A stretch of 14,218 nucleotides of DNA from Tidjanibacter sp. (GTDB lineage Bacteria; Bacteroidota; Bacteroidia; Bacteroidales; Rikenellaceae): contig JAFYRC010000250.1 of NCBI GenBank assembly GCA_017547065.1, positions 1-14,218 of the forward strand. The letters run 5' to 3'. Positions 13,730 to 14,218 of this stretch are shown here, in pieces. Under the pieces are notes generated by a model. The model ran no database searches. It had not been told where the DNA came from and saw only the letters and a program-made list of their open reading frames with translations. Made by a program: the position numbers and the translations under genes. Position 1 is the first letter of the stretch. Each line of letters starts with the position of its first letter.

Positions 13730-14218
13730 TTATTCGACCTCAATCACCAGAGTGGCCGGTTTGCGTGTGGCCTCCATCGACACATAGAGCAATCCGGGGT
13801 AGGGGCTCTCGATTGCGAGGGGCTTTCCGTTGAGTGTAGCTCGGTAGGTGTACTCGGGGTTAAGACAGGCCACAACGGCCACCTTCCTACCCACGGCATC
13901 CTTCTCGAAGCGCAACGAGGCTTTGTAGTGGCTTTGCTCGTTGGTGAATGTGCCACCCTCCACCACCACATCGAAACCGGTGGTAAGCGTACCCTTTCGG
14001 AAATAGGAGCTGTACCAGCACACCACGGGCGACGAGAGGCCCGAGAAGTTGTGCCAGCCGGCACCTCGGCCCGAGGCTATGATGAAGTGCTCGGGGCTGT
14101 TGTAGCTCTCGCCACACTCACGGCTCCAGGTGTCCAGTGCGGTAAAGGCAATCTTGTGTGCCTCGCTGGTGAGGTTGTTGTCCAACATTGATTTCCAGAG
14201 CATCATCTGATGGGGAAC
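13730..14218 (-). CDS. C-terminal part of a probable (alpha/alpha)6-barrel glycoside hydrolase, truncated by the window edge
   Basis: The frame is open to the window edge (V-P-H-Q-M-M-L-W upstream of the first internal Met), so only the last ~162 residues are seen. The visible part reads LDTWSRECGESYNSPEHF, then GRGAGWHNFSGLSSPVVCWYSSYFRKGTLTTGFDVVV, then a beta-rich tail (YKASLRFEKDAVGRKVAVVACLNPEYTYRATLNG...LVIEVE). The H-x-F-x-G-L-S...W...Y...G-x-L-T-x-G-F-D layout with a C-terminal beta-sandwich reminds me of MGH1/GH63-like six-hairpin glycosidases of Bacteroidetes. This is resemblance only, and the catalytic acids are not in the visible part. It is upstream of and co-directional with the nitroreductase, 53 bp away. 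The ending TAA at 13730-13732 is clear. Confidence 0.6.
   Translation of the reverse strand, partial: VPHQMMLWKSMLDNNLTSEAHKIAFTALDTWSRECGESYNSPEHFIIASGRGAGWHNFSGLSSPVVCWYSSYFRKGTLTTGFDVVVEGGTFTNEQSHYKASLRFEKDAVGRKVAVVACLNPEYTYRATLNGKPLAIESPYPGLLYVSMEATRKPATLVIEVE

Noticed and set aside
1..14218. CRISPR array, tRNA/rRNA genes, insertion sequence or phage genes
   Set aside because: I found no regularly spaced repeats, cloverleaf or rRNA-like blocks, transposase motifs or phage-type proteins on either strand.

Overview
The window looks like a chromosomal segment of an anaerobic gut-type Bacteroidales, possibly Rikenellaceae/Alistipes-like (genus is a guess). The signs are a moderately GC-rich base composition by eye, no obvious Shine-Dalgarno sequences, several matches to the Bacteroidetes -7 promoter box TAnnTTTG, a TonB receptor with an N-terminal carboxypeptidase-regulatory-like domain, and a surface lipoprotein pectate lyase. 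The coding content is typical of a fermenter living on plant polysaccharide. I see no phage, IS element, CRISPR array, rRNA or tRNA.

Left block, + strand, 1-5566: the 3' part of a GNAT-like acetyltransferase gene overlaps an EamA/DMT transporter gene by 25 nt. Three tightly spaced genes follow: hydE, hydG and hydF, the complete maturation set for the H-cluster of [FeFe]-hydrogenase. HydG turns tyrosine into CO/CN-bearing iron synthons, HydE processes them, and HydF (a GTPase scaffold) assembles the 2Fe subcluster and delivers it to apo-hydrogenase. No hydrogenase structural gene lies in the window.

Middle, 5567-11039: a multidomain PL1 pectate lyase lipoprotein (+) is tethered by an acidic proline-every-third-residue stalk. 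It converges, across a 34-bp perfectly palindromic terminator, on a TonB-dependent receptor gene (-). That gene diverges from a secreted SGNH/GDSL hydrolase gene (+), and the 148-bp gap holds a good promoter match for each. A second bidirectional terminator closes the SGNH gene.

Right block, - strand, 11040-14218: a long-chain acyl-CoA synthetase gene, a nitroreductase gene, and the C-terminal part of a probable glycoside hydrolase that runs off the window. The most unusual observation is in the synthetase. The natural ATG and nine codons are followed in frame by TAA-GGT-TAA, after which recognisable family sequence continues in the same frame to the catalytic core. The 5' end is therefore interrupted by two nonsense codons although the rest of the gene looks intact. 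Nothing else in the window looks like a wholly new system; the other findings are finer-grained.
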